NCBI GenBank assembly: GCA_023418355.1
Contig: JAEZZU010000230.1
Location: forward strand, 1-9,526
Direction: 5' to 3'
Source of the DNA: Pseudomonadota bacterium
GTDB taxonomy: Bacteria; Pseudomonadota; Gammaproteobacteria; Burkholderiales; Burkholderiaceae_C
DNA length: 9,526 bases
Shown here: positions 1-6,013 of the stretch, piece after piece
Layout: each line of letters opens with the position of its first letter
How positions within the stretch are numbered: the stretch's first letter is position 1
The notes under the pieces: model-generated
Told to the model about the DNA's origin: nothing
The model's input: only the letters and a program-made list of their open reading frames with translations
Databases searched by the model: none
Translations under genes and position numbers: made by a program

Positions 1-515
1 GCGAGACGCTGCAGGTGCAGTGGAAGGGCAGGAATATTGCCGATGTGCTGGAGATGACGGTGGAAGACGCCCACGCCTTCTTCAAGGACGTGCCCAGCAT
101 CCACCGCAAGCTGCAGACGCTGATGGATGTGGGCCTGGGCTATATCCGCCTGGGCCAGAGCGCGACCACGCTCTCGGGCGGCGAGGCGCAGCGCGTCAAG
201 CTCGCACAGGAGCTGTCCAAGCGCGACACGGGCCGCACGCTCTACATCCTCGATGAACCCACGACCGGCCTGCACTTTGCCGATGTGCAGCTGCTGCTCA
301 AGGTGCTGCACCAGCTGCGCGATGCGGGCAACACCATCGTGGTGATCGAGCACAACCTGGACGTGATCAAGACGGCAGACTGGGTCATCGACATGGGCCC
401 CGAAGGGGGCGCAGGCGGCGGCCAGGTGGTGGCCACAGGCACGCCCGAGCAGGTGGCGGCGAACCCGGCCAGCCATACGGGGCGCTATCTGCAGGCGTAC
501 TTGCAGCCGCGCTGA
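1..515 (+). CDS. uvrA: UvrABC excinuclease subunit A, C-terminal fragment (5' end outside window)
   Basis: The open frame runs in from the left edge (first whole codon at base 3) and ends at TGA 513-515, giving about 170 residues of the C-terminal ATPase half. Visible motifs are the ABC signature LSGGEAQRVKLA (from about base 171), Walker B with D-loop LYILDEPTTGLHF (from about 240) and the H-loop VIEHNLDVIKTADW (from about 343), followed by the GPEGG...GGG stretch typical of UvrA C-termini. UvrA is the damage-recognition ATPase of nucleotide excision repair; as a dimer it loads UvrB at lesions in the cytoplasm. The Cys4 zinc module and the first ABC domain lie outside the window. No internal GTG or ATG in this fragment is a real start. 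The gene ends in a strong terminator shared with the convergent amidotransferase gene. The match to UvrA, from memory of the E. coli protein, is close and unambiguous. Confidence 0.97.
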   Translation, partial: ETLQVQWKGRNIADVLEMTVEDAHAFFKDVPSIHRKLQTLMDVGLGYIRLGQSATTLSGGEAQRVKLAQELSKRDTGRTLYILDEPTTGLHFADVQLLLKVLHQLRDAGNTIVVIEHNLDVIKTADWVIDMGPEGGAGGGQVVATGTPEQVAANPASHTGRYLQAYLQPR

Positions 516-550
516 AAATTCTGTTTCGATAGCGGTTAGCGCTCAAAGAA

Positions 551-591
551 AAAGGGTTTCAGATAGTTTTCTATCTGAAACCCTTTGTTTT
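551..591. terminator. Bidirectional intrinsic terminator between uvrA and the amidotransferase gene
   Basis: A perfect 16-bp inverted repeat (AAAGGGTTTCAGATAG at 551-566, its complement at 571-586) closes on a TTTT loop. It is followed by GTTTTT on the plus strand and preceded by an A-rich run, which reads as a T-rich run on the minus strand. It sits between the converging gene ends at 515 and 614, so it can stop transcription from both sides. Confidence 0.9.
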
Positions 592-613
592 TCTGCACTG
601 GCTGCTTCTGTTT

Positions 614-1486
614 TTATCTTCTGCGCAGCAGGGCACGGCGCAGCATGCGCGCCGCACGGTCGCGGATCTGGAAGGGGCTGTGGCTTTCTGCAGGGCGGTA
701 CTTGGCGCGGGTACAGGCCGTGAGAAAGTCCCCCAGCAGCACGCTGCTGTCGATGATGGGGCTGTCCGGGTTGCTGAATTCCGGGTGCCACTGCGTGGCT
801 GCGATATAGCTTTTGCCCGGCTCGTGGCGGCAGATGGCTTCGGGAATGTGGTCCGGAATGCTCCAGGCTTCCACCTCAAAGCCGGGGGCCACCTGCTTGA
901 TGCCCTGGTGGTGGATGCTGTTCACGCGCGCCACATAGGTGTTGGGGTAGAGCTGCGCCAGGCGCGAGCCGGGCACGATGTGGATGTCGTGCTGGTGGCG
1001 GTCATAGATATCGGCATTGCGGTGCACCTGCGCGCCCGGCACCTGGGTGAGGATGTCCTGATACAGCGTGCCGCCAAAGGCCACGTTGATGAGCTGCAAC
1101 CCGCGGCACACGCCAAAGATGGGTTTGCCCGCCTGGCTGAAGGCCTCGACCACGGCCAGGTCGTACAGATCGCGCACGCGGTCGCCCAGCCATTCGGGGC
1201 GCAGCGGCTCTTCGCCATAGCTGCCGGGCCAGACATCGGCACCACCGTGCATGACCACGCCGTCCAGCCAGTCCGCATAGTGGGCCAGCGTGACATCGCC
1301 CTTGGCGGTTTCGCCCATGGGGCAGGGGATCATCACCACCATGGCGCCGCTGGACATGATCCAGTGCGCAATGGACTGCTCCACGTATTGCAGGGTTTTG
1401 CCCGTGAACAGCGGGCGGCTGGGGTCTGCGTGCGAGAAACAGGCAGACAGACCGATCTTGAGGCGGCGTGAGGCAGGCAGGGACAT
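614..1486 (-). CDS. Class I glutamine amidotransferase, gamma-glutamyl-GABA hydrolase (PuuD / peptidase C26) family
   Basis: The protein has 290 residues with the chosen ATG at 1486. The nucleophile motif FGVCRGLQLINVAFGG puts Cys at 127, and TQWHPEF gives the His234 and Glu236 partners of the Cys-His-Glu triad. The block GGADVWPGSYGEEP (81-94) is the family's GGxDVxPxxYGE signature. The family hydrolyses gamma-glutamyl bonds; E. coli PuuD (254 aa) releases GABA from gamma-glutamyl-GABA in putrescine breakdown. No other puu gene is nearby, so the substrate here is uncertain. The basic C-terminal tail (from about 258, ending in RRALLRRR) exceeds the usual length. The frame stays open to another ATG at 1549 (311 aa), but the extra 21 residues are low-complexity Thr/Val, and the conserved region begins only at KIGLSACF. 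Neither start has a good Shine-Dalgarno sequence. It lies 86 bp downstream of the chemoreceptor gene on the same strand with no clear terminator between, so co-transcription is possible. Confidence 0.88.
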   Translation of the reverse strand: MSLPASRRLKIGLSACFSHADPSRPLFTGKTLQYVEQSIAHWIMSSGAMVVMIPCPMGETAKGDVTLAHYADWLDGVVMHGGADVWPGSYGEEPLRPEWLGDRVRDLYDLAVVEAFSQAGKPIFGVCRGLQLINVAFGGTLYQDILTQVPGAQVHRNADIYDRHQHDIHIVPGSRLAQLYPNTYVARVNSIHHQGIKQVAPGFEVEAWSIPDHIPEAICRHEPGKSYIAATQWHPEFSNPDSPIIDSSVLLGDFLTACTRAKYRPAESHSPFQIRDRAARMLRRALLRRR

Positions 1487-1572
1487 GGGCGCGGGGAGTG
1501 TGGTGGTCAGCGTGACCGTAGTTGTAACCCCTGCCCACCGCCCTGTCATGTAGGAACTGCGGCTATACGGTT

Positions 1573-3408
1573 TTAGCGGTGCGCATCTGCCAACAAGGTC
1601 ACCGATGTGCTGGCCTTCTGCCCCTGCTCCAGCTGGAACTGCTGCACCAGCTGCGCCAGCACGGCGGCCTGTTCGCGCAGGCTGCCAGCGGCTGCGGCCG
1701 CCTGTTCCACCAGCGCCGTGTTCTGCTGGGTGCCGCCTTCCATGTCCACCACGGCCTCGTGGATCTGGGCAATGTCATGGCTTTGCGCCTGCGAGGCCGC
1801 GCTGATCTCGGACATGATGCCGGTCACGCGCTGCACGCTTTGCACAATCTCCTGCATGGTCTGGCCAGCCTGCTGCACCATGGTCGTGCCATTGCCCACC
1901 TTCTGCACCGATTCACCAATGAGCTGGTGGATCTCGCGTGCCGCCGTGGCCGAACGCTGTGCCAGCGAGCGCACTTCGCCCGCCACCACGGCAAAGCCGC
2001 GGCCCTGTTCACCCGCACGCGCGGCTTCCACCGCTGCATTCAGGGCCAGGATATTGGTCTGGAAGGCAATGCCATCAATCACGCCAATGATGTCGGCAAT
2101 GCGGCGGGAGGACTGCTGGATCTCTTCCATCACCTGCACCACGCTCTGCACCACATCGCCGCCCTTGTGGGCCACGTCATAGGCGGTCTGGGCCAGCTGG
2201 TTGGCGCTGTTGGCATGCTCGGCATTGCGCTGCACGTTGTCGGTCAGCTGCTGCAGCGACTGCACGGTCTGCGTCAGCGCCTCGGCCTGGTGTTCGGTAC
2301 GGCTGGACAGGTGCTGGTTGCCTGCCGCAATTTCGCTGGCGGCCACTTCCACCGAGCTGCTGGTGCCCTGAATGCGGTGCAGCACCTGGGTGATGCTCTC
2401 GGCAAACTGGTTGTAGGCCTGGCCAATGTGGGTCAGCTCGTCATTGCCCTGCAGCTGCAGGCGGTGGGTGAAGTCCCCCTGGCCCGCGGCAGCAATGGCC
2501 TGCTGCACCCCCTGCAGACGCGCCAGCGCACGGCTGACCAGCACGTACAGCAACGCAGCCGCCGCTACGCTCACCAGCAGTGCCACCACGATGGAGTTGC
2601 GCAACGAGGCGTCCAGGCCAGCAGTTACCTCTTCGGCATCCATGGCCACGGCCAGCTGCCAGGGTGTGCCCGCGATGGGCTGGGCAAACAGGTAGACATC
2701 ACGCCCGCCAATCTGCCAGGGGTGGGCTTCGTTGGCCGCCAGGCGCTGCAAGGAAAGATTGGGGTGCAGCGTATGCACGGGCTTGAGCAGCAGTTCCTTG
2801 TCCGGGTGGGCCACCACCGCGCCGGTGCCGCTCACCATGAAGGCAAAACTGTGTGCGGTCGGGCGCACGGCAGCGACAGACTCGACCACGGTGTCCAGCA
2901 TCACGTCACCGGCCACTACGCCCTGTTCCTGCTGGGGACGTCCCACCAGTTCCGAAAAAGTGATGATGAGCTTGCCCGTGGACGCGCCGATGTACGGCTC
3001 ACTGATGGACTTGCCGCTTGTGGCCAGCGCGCCTTTGTACCAGGCGCGCGTGCGTGGGTCATAGTCGGCCGCACGCGTGCTGCGGTTTTCGGAGAACAGA
3101 TAACTGCCATCGGGGTAGCCCATGTAGGCCTGGTCAAAACCGGCGGCTTTTACCGCCGTACGCAGCACGCTGATGCGTTCATCCGCGCCGATATGCGGCA
3201 CCAGCGAACTCACCACCGCCTGCTTGCTTTGCAGCCATTGCGCCAGCCGCTGGGCATGGGCCTGCGCTATTTCTTCTGCCTGATCCTCGACCGAGCGCAT
3301 GGTGGCATCACGAACGACCCAGTAGTTGGCTGCCGCGATGGCTGCCATGGACAAAACCAGAATCACCACACAGATTGCGACGATGCGTGTACGAAGGGAA
3401 AGCTGCAT
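1573..3408 (-). CDS. Methyl-accepting chemotaxis protein with periplasmic dCache-type sensor
   Basis: This 611-residue transmembrane chemoreceptor would sit in the inner membrane and signal to CheA/CheW. In order: TM1 at about 8-32, a periplasmic double-Cache sensor (about 35-268), TM2 (about 272-293), HAMP (about 293-347) and a long coiled-coil signalling domain. The hairpin tip (about 441-493) has the invariant IDGIAFQTNILALNAAVEAA and RGFAVVAGEVRSLAQRSA. The sensor contains YDPRTRAWY (116-124), SEPYIGASTGK (136-146) and AGD (166-168). These line up with the amino-acid-binding dCache motif except that Gly141 stands where Asp is usual. The C-terminus (LLADAHR) lacks the NWETF-type CheR/CheB tether. 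The start is the ATG before a classic positive-inside first helix, although no clear Shine-Dalgarno precedes it. I see no sigma-28 promoter upstream. The amidotransferase follows on the same strand. The ligand is not known; an amino acid or amine is the first guess. Confidence 0.96.
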   Translation of the reverse strand: MQLSLRTRIVAICVVILVLSMAAIAAANYWVVRDATMRSVEDQAEEIAQAHAQRLAQWLQSKQAVVSSLVPHIGADERISVLRTAVKAAGFDQAYMGYPDGSYLFSENRSTRAADYDPRTRAWYKGALATSGKSISEPYIGASTGKLIITFSELVGRPQQEQGVVAGDVMLDTVVESVAAVRPTAHSFAFMVSGTGAVVAHPDKELLLKPVHTLHPNLSLQRLAANEAHPWQIGGRDVYLFAQPIAGTPWQLAVAMDAEEVTAGLDASLRNSIVVALLVSVAAAALLYVLVSRALARLQGVQQAIAAAGQGDFTHRLQLQGNDELTHIGQAYNQFAESITQVLHRIQGTSSSVEVAASEIAAGNQHLSSRTEHQAEALTQTVQSLQQLTDNVQRNAEHANSANQLAQTAYDVAHKGGDVVQSVVQVMEEIQQSSRRIADIIGVIDGIAFQTNILALNAAVEAARAGEQGRGFAVVAGEVRSLAQRSATAAREIHQLIGESVQKVGNGTTMVQQAGQTMQEIVQSVQRVTGIMSEISAASQAQSHDIAQIHEAVVDMEGGTQQNTALVEQAAAAAGSLREQAAVLAQLVQQFQLEQGQKASTSVTLLADAHR

Positions 3409-3428
3409 ACCAAGGGCTCAGGAGACGA

Positions 3429-3457
3429 CGAATAATTCGAATATGGATCTATGTAAA
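3429..3457 (-). promoter_or_regulatory. Weak candidate sigma-70 promoter for the chemoreceptor gene
   Basis: On the minus strand, TTTACA (complement of 3452-3457; five of six to TTGACA) is followed after exactly 17 bp by TATTCG (complement of 3429-3434; only three of six to TATAAT). It would start transcription about 14 nt before the ATG at 3408. The -10 match is poor, so this is tentative. The whole 293-bp divergent region 3409-3701 otherwise holds only the hairpin at 3662-3680 and the ribosome-binding site of the next gene. Confidence 0.22.
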
Positions 3458-3661
3458 CGAATGTATCCTGTCCTTGTGCCCCTCTCCCGCCAGCCCACAT
3501 GCAGGAAGCGTTTTGGCTGATTGGACATTTGACCAAAATCAAGTAACTTTCAAACGCCGACTTGAAATGCACCAAAGAAGTCCCACACTGTAAAAAACAA
3601 CACACCGAGACTGCGCGTGCAGCCATCGCGTGAACGATTTCGCTGGTCACCCGGCGCAACC

Positions 3662-3680
3662 GCTGCACCACAGGTGCAGC
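3662..3680 (+). promoter_or_regulatory. Short hairpin or dyad just upstream of the HPF-like gene
   Basis: A perfect 8-bp inverted repeat (GCTGCACC, spacer ACA, GGTGCAGC) ends 9 nt before the AAGGAG ribosome-binding site. In RNA it would form a stable stem with a three-base loop next to the ribosome-binding site; in DNA it could be an operator. There is no T-run after it, so it is not a terminator. Confidence 0.5.
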
Positions 3681-3701
3681 TTTGGCGATAAGGAGATATG
3701 C

Positions 3702-4073
3702 ATGCAAGTACAAGTCCATACCGACGCAACCATCCAGGGCGGCGAATCGCTGGAACAATGGGCTCGTGAGGAGGTCAACAGCAAGCTGGCCCGCCTCAAG
3801 GAATACGTGGTGCGGGTAGAGGTCTTTTTCACGGGCGTGGATGCCATGAAGGCCAATGGCGCCCCCGGCAAGAAATGCGTGCTGGAAACCCGTGCCAATG
3901 GTCGTCCACCTGTAGCCGTCAATGCCGAAGCCGAAAAGCTGCACGATGCCTTCAATGCCGCCATTGAAAAACTGCGCCGTGCCGTAGAGTCTGATCTCGA
4001 CAAGGTGCGCGACAAGAACATCCGTGAAAGCGTGCGCGGCGTGGATGACGCAGCCACCGGCACGGAAGGCTGA
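3702..4073 (+). CDS. Short HPF/RaiA-family ribosome-associated (hibernation) protein
   Basis: This 123-residue cytoplasmic protein has the beta-alpha-beta-beta-beta-alpha pattern of the HPF/RaiA (S30AE) fold: an N-terminal strand MQVQVHT, helix ESLEQWAREEVNSKLARL (15-32), strands VVRVEVFF (36-43) and CVLETRANGRPPVAVNAE (59-76), and a C-terminal helix (about 77-105) rich in Lys/Arg. Family members bind the 30S decoding centre and stop translation or promote 70S/100S hibernation in slow growth. It lacks the C-terminal dimerisation domain of long HPF. I infer it is an extra paralogue, because the canonical betaproteobacterial hpf normally sits beside rpoN, which is not seen here. The start is fixed by AAGGAG at 3690-3695, six bases before ATG 3702. 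An ATG at 3698 is out of frame, and an in-frame ATG at 3630 lacks a ribosome-binding site. The gene stands alone and ends at a terminator shared with aspA. Confidence 0.88.
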   Translation: MQVQVHTDATIQGGESLEQWAREEVNSKLARLKEYVVRVEVFFTGVDAMKANGAPGKKCVLETRANGRPPVAVNAEAEKLHDAFNAAIEKLRRAVESDLDKVRDKNIRESVRGVDDAATGTEG

Positions 4074-4104
4074 GCGCCCGGTCTTTTCTCCCCCACACTA
4101 CAAA

Positions 4105-4139
4105 AAAAGCCATGACCGCAAGGTCATGGCTTTTGTTTT
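4105..4139. terminator. Bidirectional intrinsic terminator between the HPF-like gene and aspA
   Basis: A perfect 13-bp stem (AAAAGCCATGACC at 4105-4117, complement at 4122-4134) closes on a GCAA tetraloop. It is followed by TTTTGTTTT on the plus strand and preceded by a run of seven A (4102-4108), which reads as a T-run on the minus strand. It lies between convergent stops at 4073 and 4158 and serves both genes. Confidence 0.92.
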
Positions 4140-4157
4140 GGGCGCTGCGGCGCAGGC

Positions 4158-5564
4158 TTAAATGGTTTCGGCAGTCAGCGCGCCGGGCGTGGTCAGCTTG
4201 TCAGCCACCAGCAGTGTCTTCATCTGGGCTTGACCCATGATGCCCAGCTCTTCAGCCACCACGGCGATGGGCTTGCCGGTAGCAATCGCAGTCTTGGCAA
4301 TCTTGGCTGCCTTTTCGTAGCCAATCAGGGGGTTCAGTGCGGTCACCAGGGTCACGGACTCATGGATGCGGGCATCCAGCAGTGCAGTGTTGGCCACAAT
4401 GCCTTCCACGCAGTTCATCTGCAGCGTCTTGCAGGCGGCGGCCAGGTGGGTCAGGCTCTGGTGCAGCGCCCAGCCCATCAGGGGCTCGAAAGCGTTCAGC
4501 TGCAGCTGACCGGCTTCCACGGCCATGGTGATGGCAGCGTCGTTGCCGATCACTTCAAAGCACACCTGGTTCATCACCTCGGGGATCACGGGGTTGACCT
4601 TGCCGGGCATGATGGAAGAACCCGCCTGGCGGGCGGGCAGCTTGATGTCACCCACGCCAGCCTGAGGGCCGGAAGACAGCAGACGCAGGTCGTTGCTGAT
4701 CTTGGACAGCTTCACGGCGATGCGCTTGAGGATGCCGGAGATGTCCGCAAACACGCCGGTATCAGCCGTGCCCGCAATCATGTCCTTGGCCTTGAACACC
4801 GGCACGCCGGAAAACTCGGCCAGCTTGGCGGTCACCACGTCGGCATAGCCCACGGGAGCGTTGATGCCGGTGCCAATCGCTGTGCCGCCCATGTTGATTT
4901 CGCACAGCAGGGCTGCGGACTCGCGCAGGCGCTGCTCGTCAGCGGCAATCATGGACACAAAGGCGTTGAACTCCTGGCCCAGCGTCATGGGCACGGCGTC
5001 CTGCAGCTGGGTGCGGCCAATCTTCAGGATGTCCTTGAACTCTTCGGCCTTGGCCTGGAAGGCACCGCGCAGCGAAGCCAGCGCCGCCAGCAGGTTCTGC
5101 ACTTCAAAGTAGGTAGCCAGCTTCACGGAGGTAGGGTAGGAGTCGTTGGTTGACTGCGAGGCGTTCACGTGGTCATTGGGGTGAATCACGTCGTAGCGGC
5201 CCTTTTCCAGACCCAGTGTTTCCAGCGCCAGGTTGGCGATCACCTCGTTGGCGTTCATATTGGTCGAAGTGCCGGCACCGCCCTGGATCACGTCCACCAC
5301 AAACTGGTCGTGGTGCTTGCCTGCGATCAGCAGATCGCAGGCCTTGGAAATAGCCTCAGCCTGTTGCGCATTGATGGCCCCCATGGCCAGGTTGGCAGCA
5401 GCAGCAGCCTTCTTCACATAGGCAAAGCCGCGAATCAGCGCGGGCATCTGTGCCACGGTCTGTCCGGTAATGGGGAAGTTTTCCACGGCGCGAGCCGAAT
5501 GCACTCCCCAGTAGGCGTTGTCGGGAATGTCCTTGGGACCCAAAAAGTCACTTTCTTGGCGCAT
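4158..5564 (-). CDS. aspA: Aspartate ammonia-lyase (aspartase)
   Basis: The enzyme converts L-aspartate to fumarate and ammonia in the cytoplasm, feeding amino-acid carbon to the TCA cycle. The protein shows the fumarase/aspartase superfamily blocks in order (numbering from GTG 5573; subtract 3 for the ATG start): GAGTSTNMNANEV (99-111), HPNDHVNASQSTND (131-144), KIGRTQLQDAVPMTLGQEF (184-202), and the flexible catalytic loop GSSIMPGKVNP (318-328), whose serine is the general base. LRLLSSGP, LPARQAGSS and EAGQLQLNAFEP match aspartase better than fumarase C, which carries WLASGP and EPGSS. The frame opens with GTG at 5573, but GGAGAG (complement of 5573-5578) overlaps that codon and lies 8 nt before ATG 5564, so the ATG is the likely start (468 aa; E. 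coli AspA is 478). It is monocistronic, with a long structured upstream region carrying dyads and hairpins that suggest regulated expression. Confidence 0.95.
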   Translation of the reverse strand: MRQESDFLGPKDIPDNAYWGVHSARAVENFPITGQTVAQMPALIRGFAYVKKAAAAANLAMGAINAQQAEAISKACDLLIAGKHHDQFVVDVIQGGAGTSTNMNANEVIANLALETLGLEKGRYDVIHPNDHVNASQSTNDSYPTSVKLATYFEVQNLLAALASLRGAFQAKAEEFKDILKIGRTQLQDAVPMTLGQEFNAFVSMIAADEQRLRESAALLCEINMGGTAIGTGINAPVGYADVVTAKLAEFSGVPVFKAKDMIAGTADTGVFADISGILKRIAVKLSKISNDLRLLSSGPQAGVGDIKLPARQAGSSIMPGKVNPVIPEVMNQVCFEVIGNDAAITMAVEAGQLQLNAFEPLMGWALHQSLTHLAAACKTLQMNCVEGIVANTALLDARIHESVTLVTALNPLIGYEKAAKIAKTAIATGKPIAVVAEELGIMGQAQMKTLLVADKLTTPGALTAETI

Positions 5565-5572
5565 GACGAGCA

Positions 5573-5578
5573 CTCTCC
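5573..5578 (-). promoter_or_regulatory. Ribosome-binding site that decides the aspA start
   Basis: The complement reads GGAGAG, 8 nt before ATG 5564. It overlaps the GTG at 5573, so it cannot serve that codon; this argues for the ATG three codons downstream. Confidence 0.8.
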
Positions 5579-5614
5579 AATGCTATAAACAAAACAGGCG
5601 TGCCACATGTGCAA

Positions 5615-5703
5615 ACGCCGCCCTTGGGCGGCGTGACAGGCAGATGTGGTGACGCCCTACACCACTGGAAACAGTGCAAACCATGCTCAGTGGCGCAGGG
5701 CGC
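5615..5703 (-). promoter_or_regulatory. Structured 5' leader of aspA: two stable hairpins
   Basis: Hairpin 1 pairs 5688-5703 with 5652-5667 over 16 bp. On the plus strand three positions are A/C mismatches, but on the minus-strand RNA all three become G-U wobbles, so the full stem pairs only in the aspA transcript (loop 20 nt). Hairpin 2 (5615-5634) is a perfect 9-bp GC-rich stem, ACGCCGCCC and its complement around two bases. Complementary hexamers at 5603-5608 and 5644-5649 could close a larger loop around hairpin 2. Only three U follow hairpin 2, so it is a poor intrinsic terminator. No known riboswitch class was recognised. Confidence 0.5.
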
Positions 5704-5712
5704 ATGCATGGG

Positions 5713-5718
5713 ATTATG
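5713..5718 (-). promoter_or_regulatory. Candidate -10 element of the aspA promoter
   Basis: The complement reads CATAAT (five of six to TATAAT). No good -35 hexamer lies 16-18 bp upstream, as in activator-dependent promoters. A start about 7 nt downstream, near 5706, would place hairpin 1 at the very 5' end of the mRNA and the nearest dyad (centre 5746) near position -40. Confidence 0.4.
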
Positions 5719-5821
5719 AAATCTTCCCTGCATAAGTTGCACCTGTTTTGTGCATAGATATCAAAATTGCACATTCATGGTGCCTTGCACCTGATTTCTG
5801 CTCAATACGTGGGCAAGTTAA

Positions 5822-5855
5822 TGAATAAAACACATAGATTAGTTGTTTTTATTCA
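5822..5855. repeat. AT-rich imperfect inverted repeat
   Basis: TGAATAAAACA at 5822-5832 is mirrored by TGTTTTTATTCA at 5844-5855 with one extra T. It lies in the most AT-rich part of the intergenic region, between the dyad sites. It may be a promoter or bending element; nothing more can be said. Confidence 0.4.
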
Positions 5856-5856
5856 A

Positions 5857-5881
5857 TATTCGCACTGATTTAGTGCGAATA
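5857..5881. promoter_or_regulatory. Perfect 10-bp-arm palindrome, likely operator
   Basis: TATTCGCACT (5857-5866) and AGTGCGAATA (5872-5881) are exact reverse complements around GATTT. No T-run follows on either strand, so a protein-binding site is likelier than a terminator. It lies about 290 bp from the aspA start and 130 bp from the start of the 82-aa gene. Confidence 0.55.
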
Positions 5882-6013
5882 GGCGTCGCATAAATGCTCT
5901 GATTTGGTGCATCCCAACCCCATCAGCAGATGGCCGCTGGAAGTGCCGCGCCAGAGCTGCGCTGCCTTTGCCCCACCACTTGTGTCCGTATCACACCTAT
6001 AAGGAGAACGACC

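Larger units (their letters stand above)
5738..5911. promoter_or_regulatory. Cluster of GCAC-N7-GTGC dyads (candidate transcription-factor sites) between aspA and the 82-aa gene
   Basis: Three 17-bp sites have intact GCAC-N7-GTGC cores: 5738-5754 (TGCACC, TGTTT, TGTGCA), 5768-5784 (TGCACA, TTCAT, GGTGCC) and 5861-5877, which lies inside a longer palindrome. Two more have one core mismatch each: 5786-5802 (TGCACC, TGATT, TCTGCT) and 5895-5911 (TGCTCT, GATTT, GGTGCA). The first two centres are 30 bp apart, about three helical turns. The motif resembles the NtrC consensus TGCACC-N5-GGTGCA, but I see no sigma-54 promoter (GG-N10-GC in proper context) for either flanking gene. The regulator's identity is therefore open. 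Confidence 0.45.

Noticed and set aside
680..1471. 263-codon plus-strand frame within the amidotransferase gene
   Set aside because: Antisense shadow; the minus-strand frame carries the full catalytic triad and family signature.
1579..3435. 618-codon open frame on the plus strand, antisense to the chemoreceptor gene
   Set aside because: Low-complexity His/Gly/Leu/Arg-rich translation with no family resemblance. It is a GC-driven shadow of a clear MCP gene that covers the same bases.
3363..3944. 193-codon minus-strand frame across the MCP/HPF intergenic region
   Set aside because: It overlaps the start of two well-supported genes on both sides, has no ribosome-binding site and no recognisable domain.
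4230..5153. 307-codon plus-strand frame within aspA
   Set aside because: Antisense shadow of a fully conserved aspartase; no ribosome-binding site or recognisable domain.
5587..5606. Possible sigma-54 promoter for aspA (TGGCACG on the minus strand)
   Set aside because: The -24 element looks good, but the essential GC at -12 is missing (TTTTG instead of TTGCA), and transcription would start almost on the ribosome-binding site.
5615..5634. GC-rich 9-bp hairpin as an intrinsic terminator ahead of aspA
   Set aside because: Only three U follow the stem on the aspA sense strand, so it is listed as leader structure and not as a terminator.
5755..5768. FNR-like site (TTGAT-N4-ATCAA) upstream of aspA, as in E. 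coli
   Set aside because: Only one half-site is intact on the minus strand; the second half matches three of five bases.
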